Positions 53,469 to 61,039 of a DNA stretch of 62,184 nt are shown piece by piece. Position 1 is the stretch's first letter. The number at the start of each line of letters is the position of its first letter. The translations under genes and the position numbers were made by a program. Location of the stretch: NCBI GenBank assembly GCA_028280785.1, contig JANQLF010000191.1, positions 1-62,184 of the forward strand, in the 5' to 3' direction. This DNA is from Planctomycetota bacterium (GTDB lineage: Bacteria; Planctomycetota; UBA11346). Under the pieces are notes generated by a model. That model did no database searches, had not been told where the DNA came from, and saw only the letters and a list, made by a program, of their open reading frames with translations.

Positions 53469-55232
53469 TCAAGCAGAAATGCGCTCTACGTAAACATAAT
53501 AAGCACCTGTTATTGATTCGTTGCGTTCATTTAAAAACCAAGTGTAGAGTTCGCAGGGACCGGTTTCTAATTCGAGCTCGAAGCTTACCGCTTCATCGCT
53601 AGCTTCGCACCATTTGCGTTCGTCATGTTGAGCAATGTGTATGCGCGCACCGGCAATTGGTAAGGCAACACCGGCGGGTAATACACCGTCGGTAATTATA
53701 GTTTCTGTGCATGCTTCTTGTAATTTTAATTCCGATTCAACTGGCCAGCGACGTAATTCAAAACGATACGTGCCTGTCTGGGCAACATCTAAGTGCCAAT
53801 AACTATTGCGGTGAACACCAAGACGCGCTTGATTTTGTTGATCGAGAAAAACATCCCACCATTCACAGCCGGTGAGCATGCCTGGGTTTTCTGCATCATT
53901 ACCTATAATAATTCGTTGTGCGGTATTAGCGATGTCTTTAACATCTTCCCACCAATTATCGAGCGCTTGAATCATTGTGTTGGCAATGTCTGGATGTTCT
54001 TCAATGACATTGTGTTCCTGCATCGGATCTTTTTCTAAATCATAGAGGGCAGTGCACTCGAGTAAGCGCCATTGTTTCCATAATACACCCGCACCTTCGC
54101 GGCGCATGATAGCCTGACTTTCTGGACATGGGTAATCAAAATTTGGCATACGTGAATAATTAACACAGATGAGGCGATCTTCGGGAATATGTTCGTCGTT
54201 CTGCAGAATATTGCTTAATGAAATGCCATCATATTTGACATCAGCATTTTTCAGTCCACAAAAATCAATTAATGTTGGTAAAATGTCTTGCATCTGGGCT
54301 AGACCATTTATTTCCTTGCCGCCAGTTAAACCACCATCAGGCCAGTGCATGAAATACGGTACACGATGACCGCCTTCCCACAGAGAGCATTTGGCGCCGC
54401 GCATGCCGGCATTGTAGTAAAGGGGGCCGAAGGTGCTGCCATTATCAGTGGTAAACATAAATATGGTATTGTCAGCTACGCCTGTTTCTTCTAAAAATTG
54501 TCTGAGTTTACCTATTTCAGTATCAAGGTTGCGAATCATAGCGAGAAAACGAATGACTGATTCACGTTGTTCATCATCCAGATCTGGATAGAGATCAGGT
54601 TGTGCTGCAAATTCTTTTTCGATGGCTTCGCGGTCTGCCGTCGGTACATACCAGGGGTAATGGGGTGCATTAGTTGGCAAATAAGTAAAAAACGGTTTAT
54701 TATCATTAATCTGCGCTTGCATCCATTTTTTGGATTCTTCAAAAAAGACTTCAGTGCAATATCCGCTCATGCGTTTGCGCACTCCGTTGTGACAATACAC
54801 ATCATCGAAATAATCATTTTCCCAATAATCAGGCAGTGAACTAATATGAGAGGAAGGAAACCACAGCGTTTCTTCGAAGCCACGGTCTTGTGGTCGGTGT
54901 GGAAAATTATCGCCTAAATGCCACTTGCCAAAAATACCTGTCGCATAACCAGCATCTTTAAATAAGTCGGCCATTGTGGGTGAATCGGCGCGTAAAAGCG
55001 TGCGACCGCTGCTGACATTCATCGCTCCGTTTCGTGCGGCATCAAGACCAGTGAGTAATTGGCCGCGCGTTGGTGTGCACATTGGTGCGGCGTGAAAATC
55101 ATTAAAGCGCACGCTATCAGCATGCAGGGCATCGAGTGCAGGCGTTTGGGCAACGGGATTACCGTGGCAGGCCATGTCGCCATAGCCTTGGTCGTCGGTC
55201 ATGATCAGAATTACATTTGGTTGGCTGCTCAT
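53469..55232 (-). CDS. Sulfatase without signal peptide, with C-terminal extension
   Basis: Type I sulfatase: PNVILIMTDDQGYGDMA with metal Asp13-Asp14, formylglycine motif C52-T-P-T-R56, GKWHLGDNFPH, and a second metal site at FTTDNGS. The core ends about residue 440. The remaining 140 residues are a beta-rich C-terminal extension (HRNSYWHLDVAQTGTYRFEL), possibly glycan-binding. No signal peptide or lipobox, so cytoplasmic prediction. Divergent from an AraC regulator with repeats in the shared gap; 113 bases separate the two starts. Confidence 0.93.
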   Translation of the reverse strand: MSSQPNVILIMTDDQGYGDMACHGNPVAQTPALDALHADSVRFNDFHAAPMCTPTRGQLLTGLDAARNGAMNVSSGRTLLRADSPTMADLFKDAGYATGIFGKWHLGDNFPHRPQDRGFEETLWFPSSHISSLPDYWENDYFDDVYCHNGVRKRMSGYCTEVFFEESKKWMQAQINDNKPFFTYLPTNAPHYPWYVPTADREAIEKEFAAQPDLYPDLDDEQRESVIRFLAMIRNLDTEIGKLRQFLEETGVADNTIFMFTTDNGSTFGPLYYNAGMRGAKCSLWEGGHRVPYFMHWPDGGLTGGKEINGLAQMQDILPTLIDFCGLKNADVKYDGISLSNILQNDEHIPEDRLICVNYSRMPNFDYPCPESQAIMRREGAGVLWKQWRLLECTALYDLEKDPMQEHNVIEEHPDIANTMIQALDNWWEDVKDIANTAQRIIIGNDAENPGMLTGCEWWDVFLDQQNQARLGVHRNSYWHLDVAQTGTYRFELRRWPVESELKLQEACTETIITDGVLPAGVALPIAGARIHIAQHDERKWCEASDEAVSFELELETGPCELYTWFLNERNESITGAYYVYVERISA

Positions 55233-55238
55233 AGCATT

Positions 55239-55339
55239 TGTCCTAATATGTCTCTATGTATGTCCATTAATCAATAGAATACATAATATACTGTAAAAAT
55301 AGGACTTGTGAATGGATTTTGGAATCATAAAAAATGGAC
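55239..55339. promoter_or_regulatory. Nested inverted half-sites in the sulfatase/AraC gap
   Basis: GTCCATT (55262-55268) is exactly inverted as AATGGAC (55333-55339). TGTCCTA (55239-55245) has a partial inverted match TAGGACT (55300-55306). All lie in the 113-base gap between the sulfatase and AraC starts. The positions could fit AraC half-sites or looped binding. Confidence 0.35.
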
Positions 55340-55345
55340 TAACGT

Positions 55346-56149
55346 ATGCTACCATTCTCATTCCGTTTCGAAGATGCTGCTGTCCTGCAACATGGTTCAG
55401 GCTTTCAGAGTCAATGGCGTAGCTTTGGTAACACTGTTATTACGCAGGTACGACACGGTTCTTATCGCATTGAGACCTTGGGGCCACACATAGACATTCC
55501 AAGTGGTGGTGCATTTTTGATGCCGCCGGGATGTCGTCACCGAGTTTCCTCCCTCAGCAAGAAAGAAGTAAGGACGCACGCTGTGCATTTGCATTGTCGT
55601 GTTTATGAAATGGACGGTTTATTTACGGTATTAAATAAACCGCTTATTTTTTCAAAGCAATCAGCGGGGCGGATTGCTTTATTACACGACGAGATAATGG
55701 AATGCATTGGGGGAGTTGTGGATGTGCGAAATTCAGCGCGCGTAAATCGCATACTTGCAGAAATGGTTGAACTGTCAGTGGAGGCGTGTCCTGAAATTAG
55801 CGATGCGTGGGACCGTCCAGAGCGTGAGCGTATGCTGCCCTTATTGAAATATATTCAGCAGCATCTCGGTGATGAATTAACACGAGACGTATTGGCTCAA
55901 TTTATGGATGTTTCGATTCCTCATTTACATACTTTAGTTGTGAATGCATTTGGATACGCACCAATGGAAATTGTGCGCCGTGAACGTATGCAGCATGCGC
56001 GTCAATTATTGCATTGGACTGATATGCCAATTGCTGAAGTGGCACATATCTGTGGTTTTGAAGACCAGTATTATTTTAGCCGTGCATTTAAACAATTTGA
56101 GGGGGTGCCGCCCAGTCGTTATCGTCGTGCTGTACAACCTGACGTTTAA
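55346..56149 (+). CDS. AraC-family transcriptional regulator, divergent from sulfatase 3
   Basis: An N-terminal cupin-like sensor (about 20-85; SYRIETLGPHIDIPSGGAF) is followed by the AraC domain: LTRDVLAQFMDVSIPHLHTL, then IAEVAHICGFEDQYYFSRAF and KQFEGVPPSRYR. Length 267 is typical. Divergent from sulfatase 3 and convergent with zur, with three bases between stops. Likely an inducer-responsive activator of the sulfatase. Confidence 0.92.
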   Translation: MLPFSFRFEDAAVLQHGSGFQSQWRSFGNTVITQVRHGSYRIETLGPHIDIPSGGAFLMPPGCRHRVSSLSKKEVRTHAVHLHCRVYEMDGLFTVLNKPLIFSKQSAGRIALLHDEIMECIGGVVDVRNSARVNRILAEMVELSVEACPEISDAWDRPERERMLPLLKYIQQHLGDELTRDVLAQFMDVSIPHLHTLVVNAFGYAPMEIVRRERMQHARQLLHWTDMPIAEVAHICGFEDQYYFSRAFKQFEGVPPSRYRRAVQPDV

Positions 56150-56152
56150 TTG

Positions 56153-56584
56153 CTAATCATCTTGTGATGGCGCACAGTCCTTGCATAAACCTTTGACTAA
56201 TAATTTTATTTCGGACACTTTAAATCCACCAGGTACGCTAATGTTTGTTGGTTTATCTGTATCGAGACAGGTGGTCATACCACAATCAGTGCAACAGAAA
56301 TGTGGATGCTCATGGTCTTCATGCTCATGTGCATCTGCGTTGTAACGATGTTGCCCATCGGTGTCGATGCGAAATGCAAGATTTTGTTCAATTAACCATT
56401 CGAGAGATCGATATAAACTAACACGATCCATGTCTGGCATCAGCGCGCGTAATTCTCTATGGGTTAAAGCTTGAGGAGTGCTTAGCAGTGCGATCAACGT
56501 TTCTAAGCGTGGTTTGGTTATGCGATGACCTGTTTTACGAATTAATTCGCGGGCTTGATTCTGAACCTGTTGCTCATTGGCCAT
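56153..56584 (-). CDS. zur: Fur-family metalloregulator, Zur-like
   Basis: Zinc-sensing repressor inferred from context. The N-terminal winged helix includes KTGHRITKPRLETLIALL and MDRVSLYRSLEWL. Metal-binding features are YNADAHEHEDHEHPHFCC (His-rich sensor site), CTDC and CKDC (structural zinc). Length 143 is normal for Fur proteins. It is the last gene of the znu operon, seven bases after znuB, so it should be autoregulated through the two palindromes at 60407-60462. Fur, PerR or Nur identities are less likely given the ZnuABC linkage. Confidence 0.9.
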   Translation of the reverse strand: MANEQQVQNQARELIRKTGHRITKPRLETLIALLSTPQALTHRELRALMPDMDRVSLYRSLEWLIEQNLAFRIDTDGQHRYNADAHEHEDHEHPHFCCTDCGMTTCLDTDKPTNISVPGGFKVSEIKLLVKGLCKDCAPSQDD

Positions 56585-56591
56585 AGCTTAT

Positions 56592-57440
56592 TTAACCAGA
56601 TCTTTCGGCTTGGTCGAGACTTGTTTTGCTGTCGCTTGGTTGCCATCCGATGACACAGGCAAGGGGATAGACGAATGCTAGGAGTGCAGTAATGCTCTGT
56701 CCAGGAGCGATGTCGAAGGTGTGGCCTAAGACAATGCCTAAAATTGTTGCACCAATGCTGATGACTGGTGCGAGCCATAATAAAGATTTAAATGATTTAA
56801 TCAGTGAGCCACCGATGAGTGACGGAAGTATAAGGCAGGCAAATGCATAGAGTAAACCAAACACACTAACGGCGAGACTTAAAACTAATCCTATGATGGC
56901 ACCGAGTACAAGGTTCCAACGTGAAACATCCATACCGCAACTATGTGCATGTATAGGATCAATGGCTAATAAACGTAATTCAGTGTTCCAGCGCTTTAAG
57001 AAGAAAAGTAATGTAATTGTAATAAGGGCAAACAGGACGACGTCACGAGTGGTTGCTATCATCGCGTTTGAGTGTTGTAGGGCTAAGACATCGTGCATGC
57101 CGTAAGGGCTATGTGAAATAAATAAAATAGTTCCCGCACCAGCTGCCGCGAATAACCATGCTGCACGTTCATGTGTACCCGTCCATGCAATCGCAGTGCC
57201 TATTAAACCGCCAAGCATGGCACCGAGATGAATGCGTAAGTCACCATGAATATGTCCACCGCCCAATGCACCAATAAGAAGCATAGCTAATGCCGCCCCA
57301 CAAGCTGCTGATTGGCTTGCGGCAATGGCAAGAATAACTTGATTGCGTGCTACAACTAAAATGCCGAGCAATGAAAGTGGTATTGCTGCAATTATCAGCG
57401 TGAGCCATGCAATGCCAAATAATTCCAAATATTCACTCAT
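56592..57440 (-). CDS. znuB: Zinc ABC transporter permease ZnuB
   Basis: Integral membrane permease of the metal ABC-3 family. About eight transmembrane segments (WLTLIIAAIPLSLLGILVVA; AIAASQSAACGAALAMLLIG; LGAIIGLVLSLAVSVFGLLY; FACLILPSLIGGSLI) and the family cytoplasmic loop with IDPIHAHSCGMDV. Length 282 fits. The start codon shares one base with the znuC stop (TAATG), indicating coupled translation. It forms the channel with ZnuC and ZnuA. Confidence 0.93.
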   Translation of the reverse strand: MSEYLELFGIAWLTLIIAAIPLSLLGILVVARNQVILAIAASQSAACGAALAMLLIGALGGGHIHGDLRIHLGAMLGGLIGTAIAWTGTHERAAWLFAAAGAGTILFISHSPYGMHDVLALQHSNAMIATTRDVVLFALITITLLFFLKRWNTELRLLAIDPIHAHSCGMDVSRWNLVLGAIIGLVLSLAVSVFGLLYAFACLILPSLIGGSLIKSFKSLLWLAPVISIGATILGIVLGHTFDIAPGQSITALLAFVYPLACVIGWQPSDSKTSLDQAERSG

Positions 57441-58117
57441 TACCAGCCACTCAATTCAATACTACGGTTACTGATGTGTATATGTTTTGGAAAATATTTG
57501 TCGTTGATTTCTGCATCATGATTAACAGCAAGTACAACAAGTTTTTTGTTATCACATAATGCACGAAGGTATTCCATGAGTAGCTTGGTACCATCCTGAT
57601 CGATGTGACTCGTTGCTTCATCAAGTAAAACCACCTGTGGTTCTCTCACCAAAGCGCGTGCTATAAGTGTGCGTTGGCGTTCGCCACCAGAGCTGCGTTG
57701 CCAGGCTTGCTTGGCAAGTTTGTTATTTAATCCAACGGCATCCATTGCATCTTTAATGTGCGATTGTTGTTTTTTTTCATTGGTGTTGGCAACACCCAAT
57801 TCGACCATTTCTTGTAATGAAATGCGAAAACGTGGAAATATTTCTGTAACTTGAGGAACAACGCCTAATTGATTATAGCTAAAATCTGACGGACTGTGAA
57901 TGAACCCACTGATCGCAGGATTTATGCCTGCTAGAGTTTTGAGTAGGCAACTTTTTCCGCAACCATTGGCGCCGGTAATAGCCACCATGTCGCCCATTTG
58001 AATACTGCAATTTATGTTAGTTATTAATGGAGGGGTAGTGAACCCAATTTCGAGGCTTTCTAGTTTCCATTCGCGTTCTGTTTGAACGGATACCTGAGAG
58101 GAAGCCTCATCATTCAT
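57440..58117 (-). CDS. znuC: Zinc ABC transporter ATP-binding protein ZnuC
   Basis: ATPase of the uptake system. Walker A GANGCGKS at about 49-56, Q-loop near VVPQVTEIF, signature motif SSGGERQR and Walker B VVLLDEATSHID are all intact. A 20-residue polar N-terminal extension precedes the domain. It overlaps the znuA stop by four bases (ATGA) and the znuB start by one base, so stoichiometric expression is likely. Confidence 0.94.
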   Translation of the reverse strand: MNDEASSQVSVQTEREWKLESLEIGFTTPPLITNINCSIQMGDMVAITGANGCGKSCLLKTLAGINPAISGFIHSPSDFSYNQLGVVPQVTEIFPRFRISLQEMVELGVANTNEKKQQSHIKDAMDAVGLNNKLAKQAWQRSSGGERQRTLIARALVREPQVVLLDEATSHIDQDGTKLLMEYLRALCDNKKLVVLAVNHDAEINDKYFPKHIHISNRSIELSGW

Positions 58118-59130
58118 GGCGCTTTAAGTAATGACTTCAAGGCAGATATATTATGGGCACATAAATTTTGATAGGTATCCGTGCCTTTTAATGAGGCAGT
58201 TTGATGGCCAAGTGCGATTATCGGCAGATTACTAGCATTTGAGACAATTTTAGCATGACGTGGGTCGAACCATGGTGCTGTTATTATGGCCTTTGCATCA
58301 GATTCTTTGGCAATCCCAATAATTTTTTGTAAATGTTTAGTGGATGGTGGTACGCCAGCTTTGGGTTCTAAATGTGCTATAATTTTAAAGCCGAAACAAT
58401 CCGCCAGATAAGGCCACTGTTTGTGATCATCAATAAATGCAAAACCCTTGAGGTCTTTCATGTCAGCCATCCAACCGCCGAGTTGCACATCACCAATTTT
58501 TTCATCTAAGGTATTGCTTAAATGCCAATCTATCAATTCGACAACTTTGTAGGCAGCAGCCACTTCTTTGCCGTATAAAGATTCCGCGATTGATTTTTGA
58601 ACTTTTTGAGCTTGTTGTTTAAAAAAATCTGCACGATTCGGATCGACGACTGCAAGTCGTTCACCAAGATGGTGAACGACTTGCATGGCACAGACCGGAG
58701 AAAGCATGTAGTGTGGGTTGCCATGCGGGTGGACATCTCCGGCACTGCGGTCGAAATCACTAGTTGGAACTTCTAATGCTTTTATTGCTTTGCTACAATC
58801 GATGTATCCATCTTTACCTGGTCGCACGCGTTGATTACGAGCGCTGCTGATTAGGGCCGGAGCCCAGCCTACTTCTAAATCCATACCGTTAACGACAAAG
58901 GCATCGGCATTGGCGACTTTGCGAATAAAGCTTGGCCGAGCGCTAATAAAATGCGGGTTGCCACTCGGGCGGGCTAGCGAGTCGACCTTAACTTGATCAC
59001 CACCTATTTGTTTGACCAAGCTGCCCAAGTCAGGAACCGTGCATACGATTTTGAGAGGCTCTGCTGCATGGATCCCAAATGAGAGCGCAGAGATAAAACA
59101 AATGAGCAGTAATTTATTCACTTGAATCAC
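58114..59130 (-). CDS. znuA: Zinc ABC transporter substrate-binding protein ZnuA
   Basis: Periplasmic solute-binding protein of cluster A-I. The signal peptide covers about 1-22 (LLLICFISALSFGIHA). Metal ligands fit the family: His60 in SGNPHFIS, His140 in HPHGNPHYMLSP with accompanying His134 and His136, and a later Asp in AFIDDHKQWP or AIITAPWFD. The short His-rich stretch GDVHPHGNPH is smaller than the long His loops of some ZnuA. Length 338 is normal. It is the second gene of the operon after the outer membrane protein. Confidence 0.92.
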   Translation of the reverse strand: MIQVNKLLLICFISALSFGIHAAEPLKIVCTVPDLGSLVKQIGGDQVKVDSLARPSGNPHFISARPSFIRKVANADAFVVNGMDLEVGWAPALISSARNQRVRPGKDGYIDCSKAIKALEVPTSDFDRSAGDVHPHGNPHYMLSPVCAMQVVHHLGERLAVVDPNRADFFKQQAQKVQKSIAESLYGKEVAAAYKVVELIDWHLSNTLDEKIGDVQLGGWMADMKDLKGFAFIDDHKQWPYLADCFGFKIIAHLEPKAGVPPSTKHLQKIIGIAKESDAKAIITAPWFDPRHAKIVSNASNLPIIALGHQTASLKGTDTYQNLCAHNISALKSLLKAP

Positions 59131-59171
59131 CTTAGGAATATATGGTGCGTGGAAAGGGCGTAATTCAGCTA

Positions 59172-60368
59172 TTAGAAATTATGCGCTGGATGCGTACCAA
59201 TAAGCACTTCGAGTCCAATCCAGACACTGTGCACTTCGTGACCGTGGTCGGGATCAGTATAATTATATTGGAAACGAATCTTGCCGAATTCGGAAGAGCG
59301 CCATGTGGCTAGTGGTGATATACGCAAGCGTTCAGTCGGCTCTTCGTGATCGTGACCACCGCCACCACCGTGGTCTTCATCTTCTTCCGTTTCCACGTAA
59401 TCGATACGTATACCAGCATTCCAACGCTTACTAATGTCGTAAACGAGAACGCTTACGATACCCCAGTCATCAAGCGTTTCATCATCTTCATGCGTGGTTT
59501 CGCGAAAAATAACTTCGTTGGTCCAAGACAGGGTACCTGCACCATCACCAACACCTGGATTAAACCATTTATAAACAGTATCGATTCCCATCAGAGTCGT
59601 TGTGTCGTGTTCGTTGGGGCCATAGGCAAATGAAAGACCGACTTGTAATTCTGAATCAGCGCCCATTTCCCAGCCGTTTACCCAACGAGCAGAGGATAAT
59701 AAATCATTAAAAGCATCGATGTTACGAGCCTCTTCGTCTTCATGGCCACCGCCACCGCCGTGGTCATGGCCTTCGCCTAAAAAGCTGACCGCAGTAGCAT
59801 TATCACCATTTTGTAGCGAGTATGTCAATTCGGAAAAATGATCGGTTGGCAATAACCAGCTAACGCGTGCGCCGATGTCGCGGGTGCCTTCAGAACCAAA
59901 CATCGTGCCAATTACTAATGGCTGATCGATGTGAGCAAATTCATGGGTGTGCTTGGGGTTGTAGCGGCCAAATTCAGTCAGCATTAATCCTGCTTCGACT
60001 TCAAGGCCGTTGGGAAGGGCAGTCGTTACTGCATAAGCTTCTTCTAATTCCAATCCTTCATCTTCGGAAATAGCAACAAATGCAGCCGCTCGAAAATAAG
60101 GACCGACAACACCAGCAATGCTGAGTTCTAGGGTTTGAAAATCAAAAGCATCACGACGCGGGTCATGAGCGCCACTTTGAGACCATTCTAATTCTTCACC
60201 GTCTCCACTGGTGCCACCTACGGCTACTTGGGTGATCGCGGAGATGTCGGTCAGACGCAAGTTTGGCTTTTCTGCAGCCGCTGCTGCATCTGCGGCATGT
60301 GCATAAGTAAGCATGGACAAGACGAGACCGATCCCTGAACAAGTTTGGGTGAAGTTTTTGGTGTGCAT
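59172..60368 (-). CDS. Zinc-regulated outer-membrane beta-barrel protein with His-rich loops
   Basis: ATG 60368 is used because GGAG lies six bases upstream; earlier Met codons have no ribosome-binding site. A signal peptide ends at AHA about residue 25. The 398-residue product is strand-rich and ends in Phe (THPAHNF), typical of outer-membrane barrels. Two loops contain GHDHGGGGGHEDEE (about 200-213) and EDHGGGGGHDHEE (about 331-343), both suited to bind zinc. As first gene of the znu operon under Zur-type operators, it probably admits zinc through the outer membrane. Family name not certain. Confidence 0.82.
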   Translation of the reverse strand: MHTKNFTQTCSGIGLVLSMLTYAHAADAAAAAEKPNLRLTDISAITQVAVGGTSGDGEELEWSQSGAHDPRRDAFDFQTLELSIAGVVGPYFRAAAFVAISEDEGLELEEAYAVTTALPNGLEVEAGLMLTEFGRYNPKHTHEFAHIDQPLVIGTMFGSEGTRDIGARVSWLLPTDHFSELTYSLQNGDNATAVSFLGEGHDHGGGGGHEDEEARNIDAFNDLLSSARWVNGWEMGADSELQVGLSFAYGPNEHDTTTLMGIDTVYKWFNPGVGDGAGTLSWTNEVIFRETTHEDDETLDDWGIVSVLVYDISKRWNAGIRIDYVETEEDEDHGGGGGHDHEEPTERLRISPLATWRSSEFGKIRFQYNYTDPDHGHEVHSVWIGLEVLIGTHPAHNF

Positions 60369-60406
60369 GAAGTGCTCCATTGTAGCTGTGTAAACCATGG
60401 CATCTA

Positions 60407-60462
60407 TTGCAACATGGTTGCGATAAGCTATGCTGGTTTTTCTTATTGCAACCATGTTGCAG
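60407..60462. promoter_or_regulatory. Pair of Zur-type operators in the divergent zinc promoter
   Basis: Site 1 core GCAAC-ATG-GTTGC lies at 60409-60421 and site 2 core GCAAC-CAT-GTTGC at 60448-60460. The two are exact reverse complements, and similarity extends outside the cores (TTGCAAC and CTTAT/ATAAG). Centres are 39 bases apart. They sit between the outer-membrane gene (start 60368) and the MerC-like gene (start 60471), so one Zur-type repressor could shut both transcripts when zinc is plentiful. Each site faces its own gene. Confidence 0.85.
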
Positions 60463-60470
60463 GACGAAAA

Positions 60471-61019
60471 ATGATTTCGAATGTAAGCAACGTAAGTCAA
60501 GAAAACTACCCGAGTTCTGATCGTTATGGTATAACGCTCTCATTGCTCTGTGGGATTCACTGTGCAATCAGTCCAATCATCTACCTGCTCGCTCCCACGC
60601 TTGTAGCTAGCTGGTGGTCGGCGAAATCTGTGCATATAGTGGCCGCGTTGGTCATTGTACCGATTGCCATATATGCTTTAAGCCGTGGCTTGACTCGGCA
60701 TAAAAATAAGTGGCCGAGCATTCTCGGTTACAGTGGTAGTTTTTTGATCATCCTGGCCCTCTTACCGATGTGGGGCTATTTGAGCCCGTTGCTGTTTACC
60801 TGGACTGATGGATTTTTTATAGACGCCAGTCAGGTAGGGACACAGCTTTGTTGTCCGACAATTTCCAAAGGTTTAAACGGCGGAATGATTATAAGTTTGC
60901 CGTGGGCAACCATCATAACATTTGTAGGCAGCATATTATTATGCGCCGGACATTTAAAAAATTGCATGTCTTTTAAATGTGGCATTAACGGTTGTTCGGA
61001 CGCCTGCCAATCTGCATAA
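60471..61019 (+). CDS. MerC-like membrane protein in the Zur regulon
   Basis: ATG 60471 (AGGA nearby) starts a 182-residue protein with four transmembrane segments. The first, GITLSLLCGIHCAISPIIYL, has the Cys-x-x-x-Cys typical of MerC-like metal-transport proteins. A later LCC pair and a C-terminal tail with six Cys (NCMSFKCGINGCSDACQ) add metal-binding capacity. MerC proteins move mercury, but the position next to Zur operators suggests zinc or metal trafficking. Divergent from the znu operon. Confidence 0.78.
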   Translation: MISNVSNVSQENYPSSDRYGITLSLLCGIHCAISPIIYLLAPTLVASWWSAKSVHIVAALVIVPIAIYALSRGLTRHKNKWPSILGYSGSFLIILALLPMWGYLSPLLFTWTDGFFIDASQVGTQLCCPTISKGLNGGMIISLPWATIITFVGSILLCAGHLKNCMSFKCGINGCSDACQSA

Positions 61020-61036
61020 TTATTTTTAGTTATGCA
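61013..61036. terminator. Stem-loop between convergent MerC-like and PcRGLX-like genes
   Basis: TGCATAA (61013-61019) pairs with TTATGCA (61030-61036) around a ten-base AT-rich loop. It overlaps the MerC-like stop codon and precedes the convergent stop at 61040. No strong U-run follows, so it is a probable rather than certain terminator. Confidence 0.45.
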
Positions 61037-61039
61037 TAG

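Noticed and set aside
53302-53493. 63-codon ORF on the plus strand in the 230-base gap between SGNH lipoprotein and sulfatase genes
   Set aside because: It overlaps the end of the sulfatase gene on the other strand, has no ribosome-binding site and no recognisable features.
60345-60470. 42-codon upstream extension of the MerC-like gene
   Set aside because: The extension runs through the Zur operators and promoter region and lacks a ribosome-binding site; ATG 60471 is the natural start.
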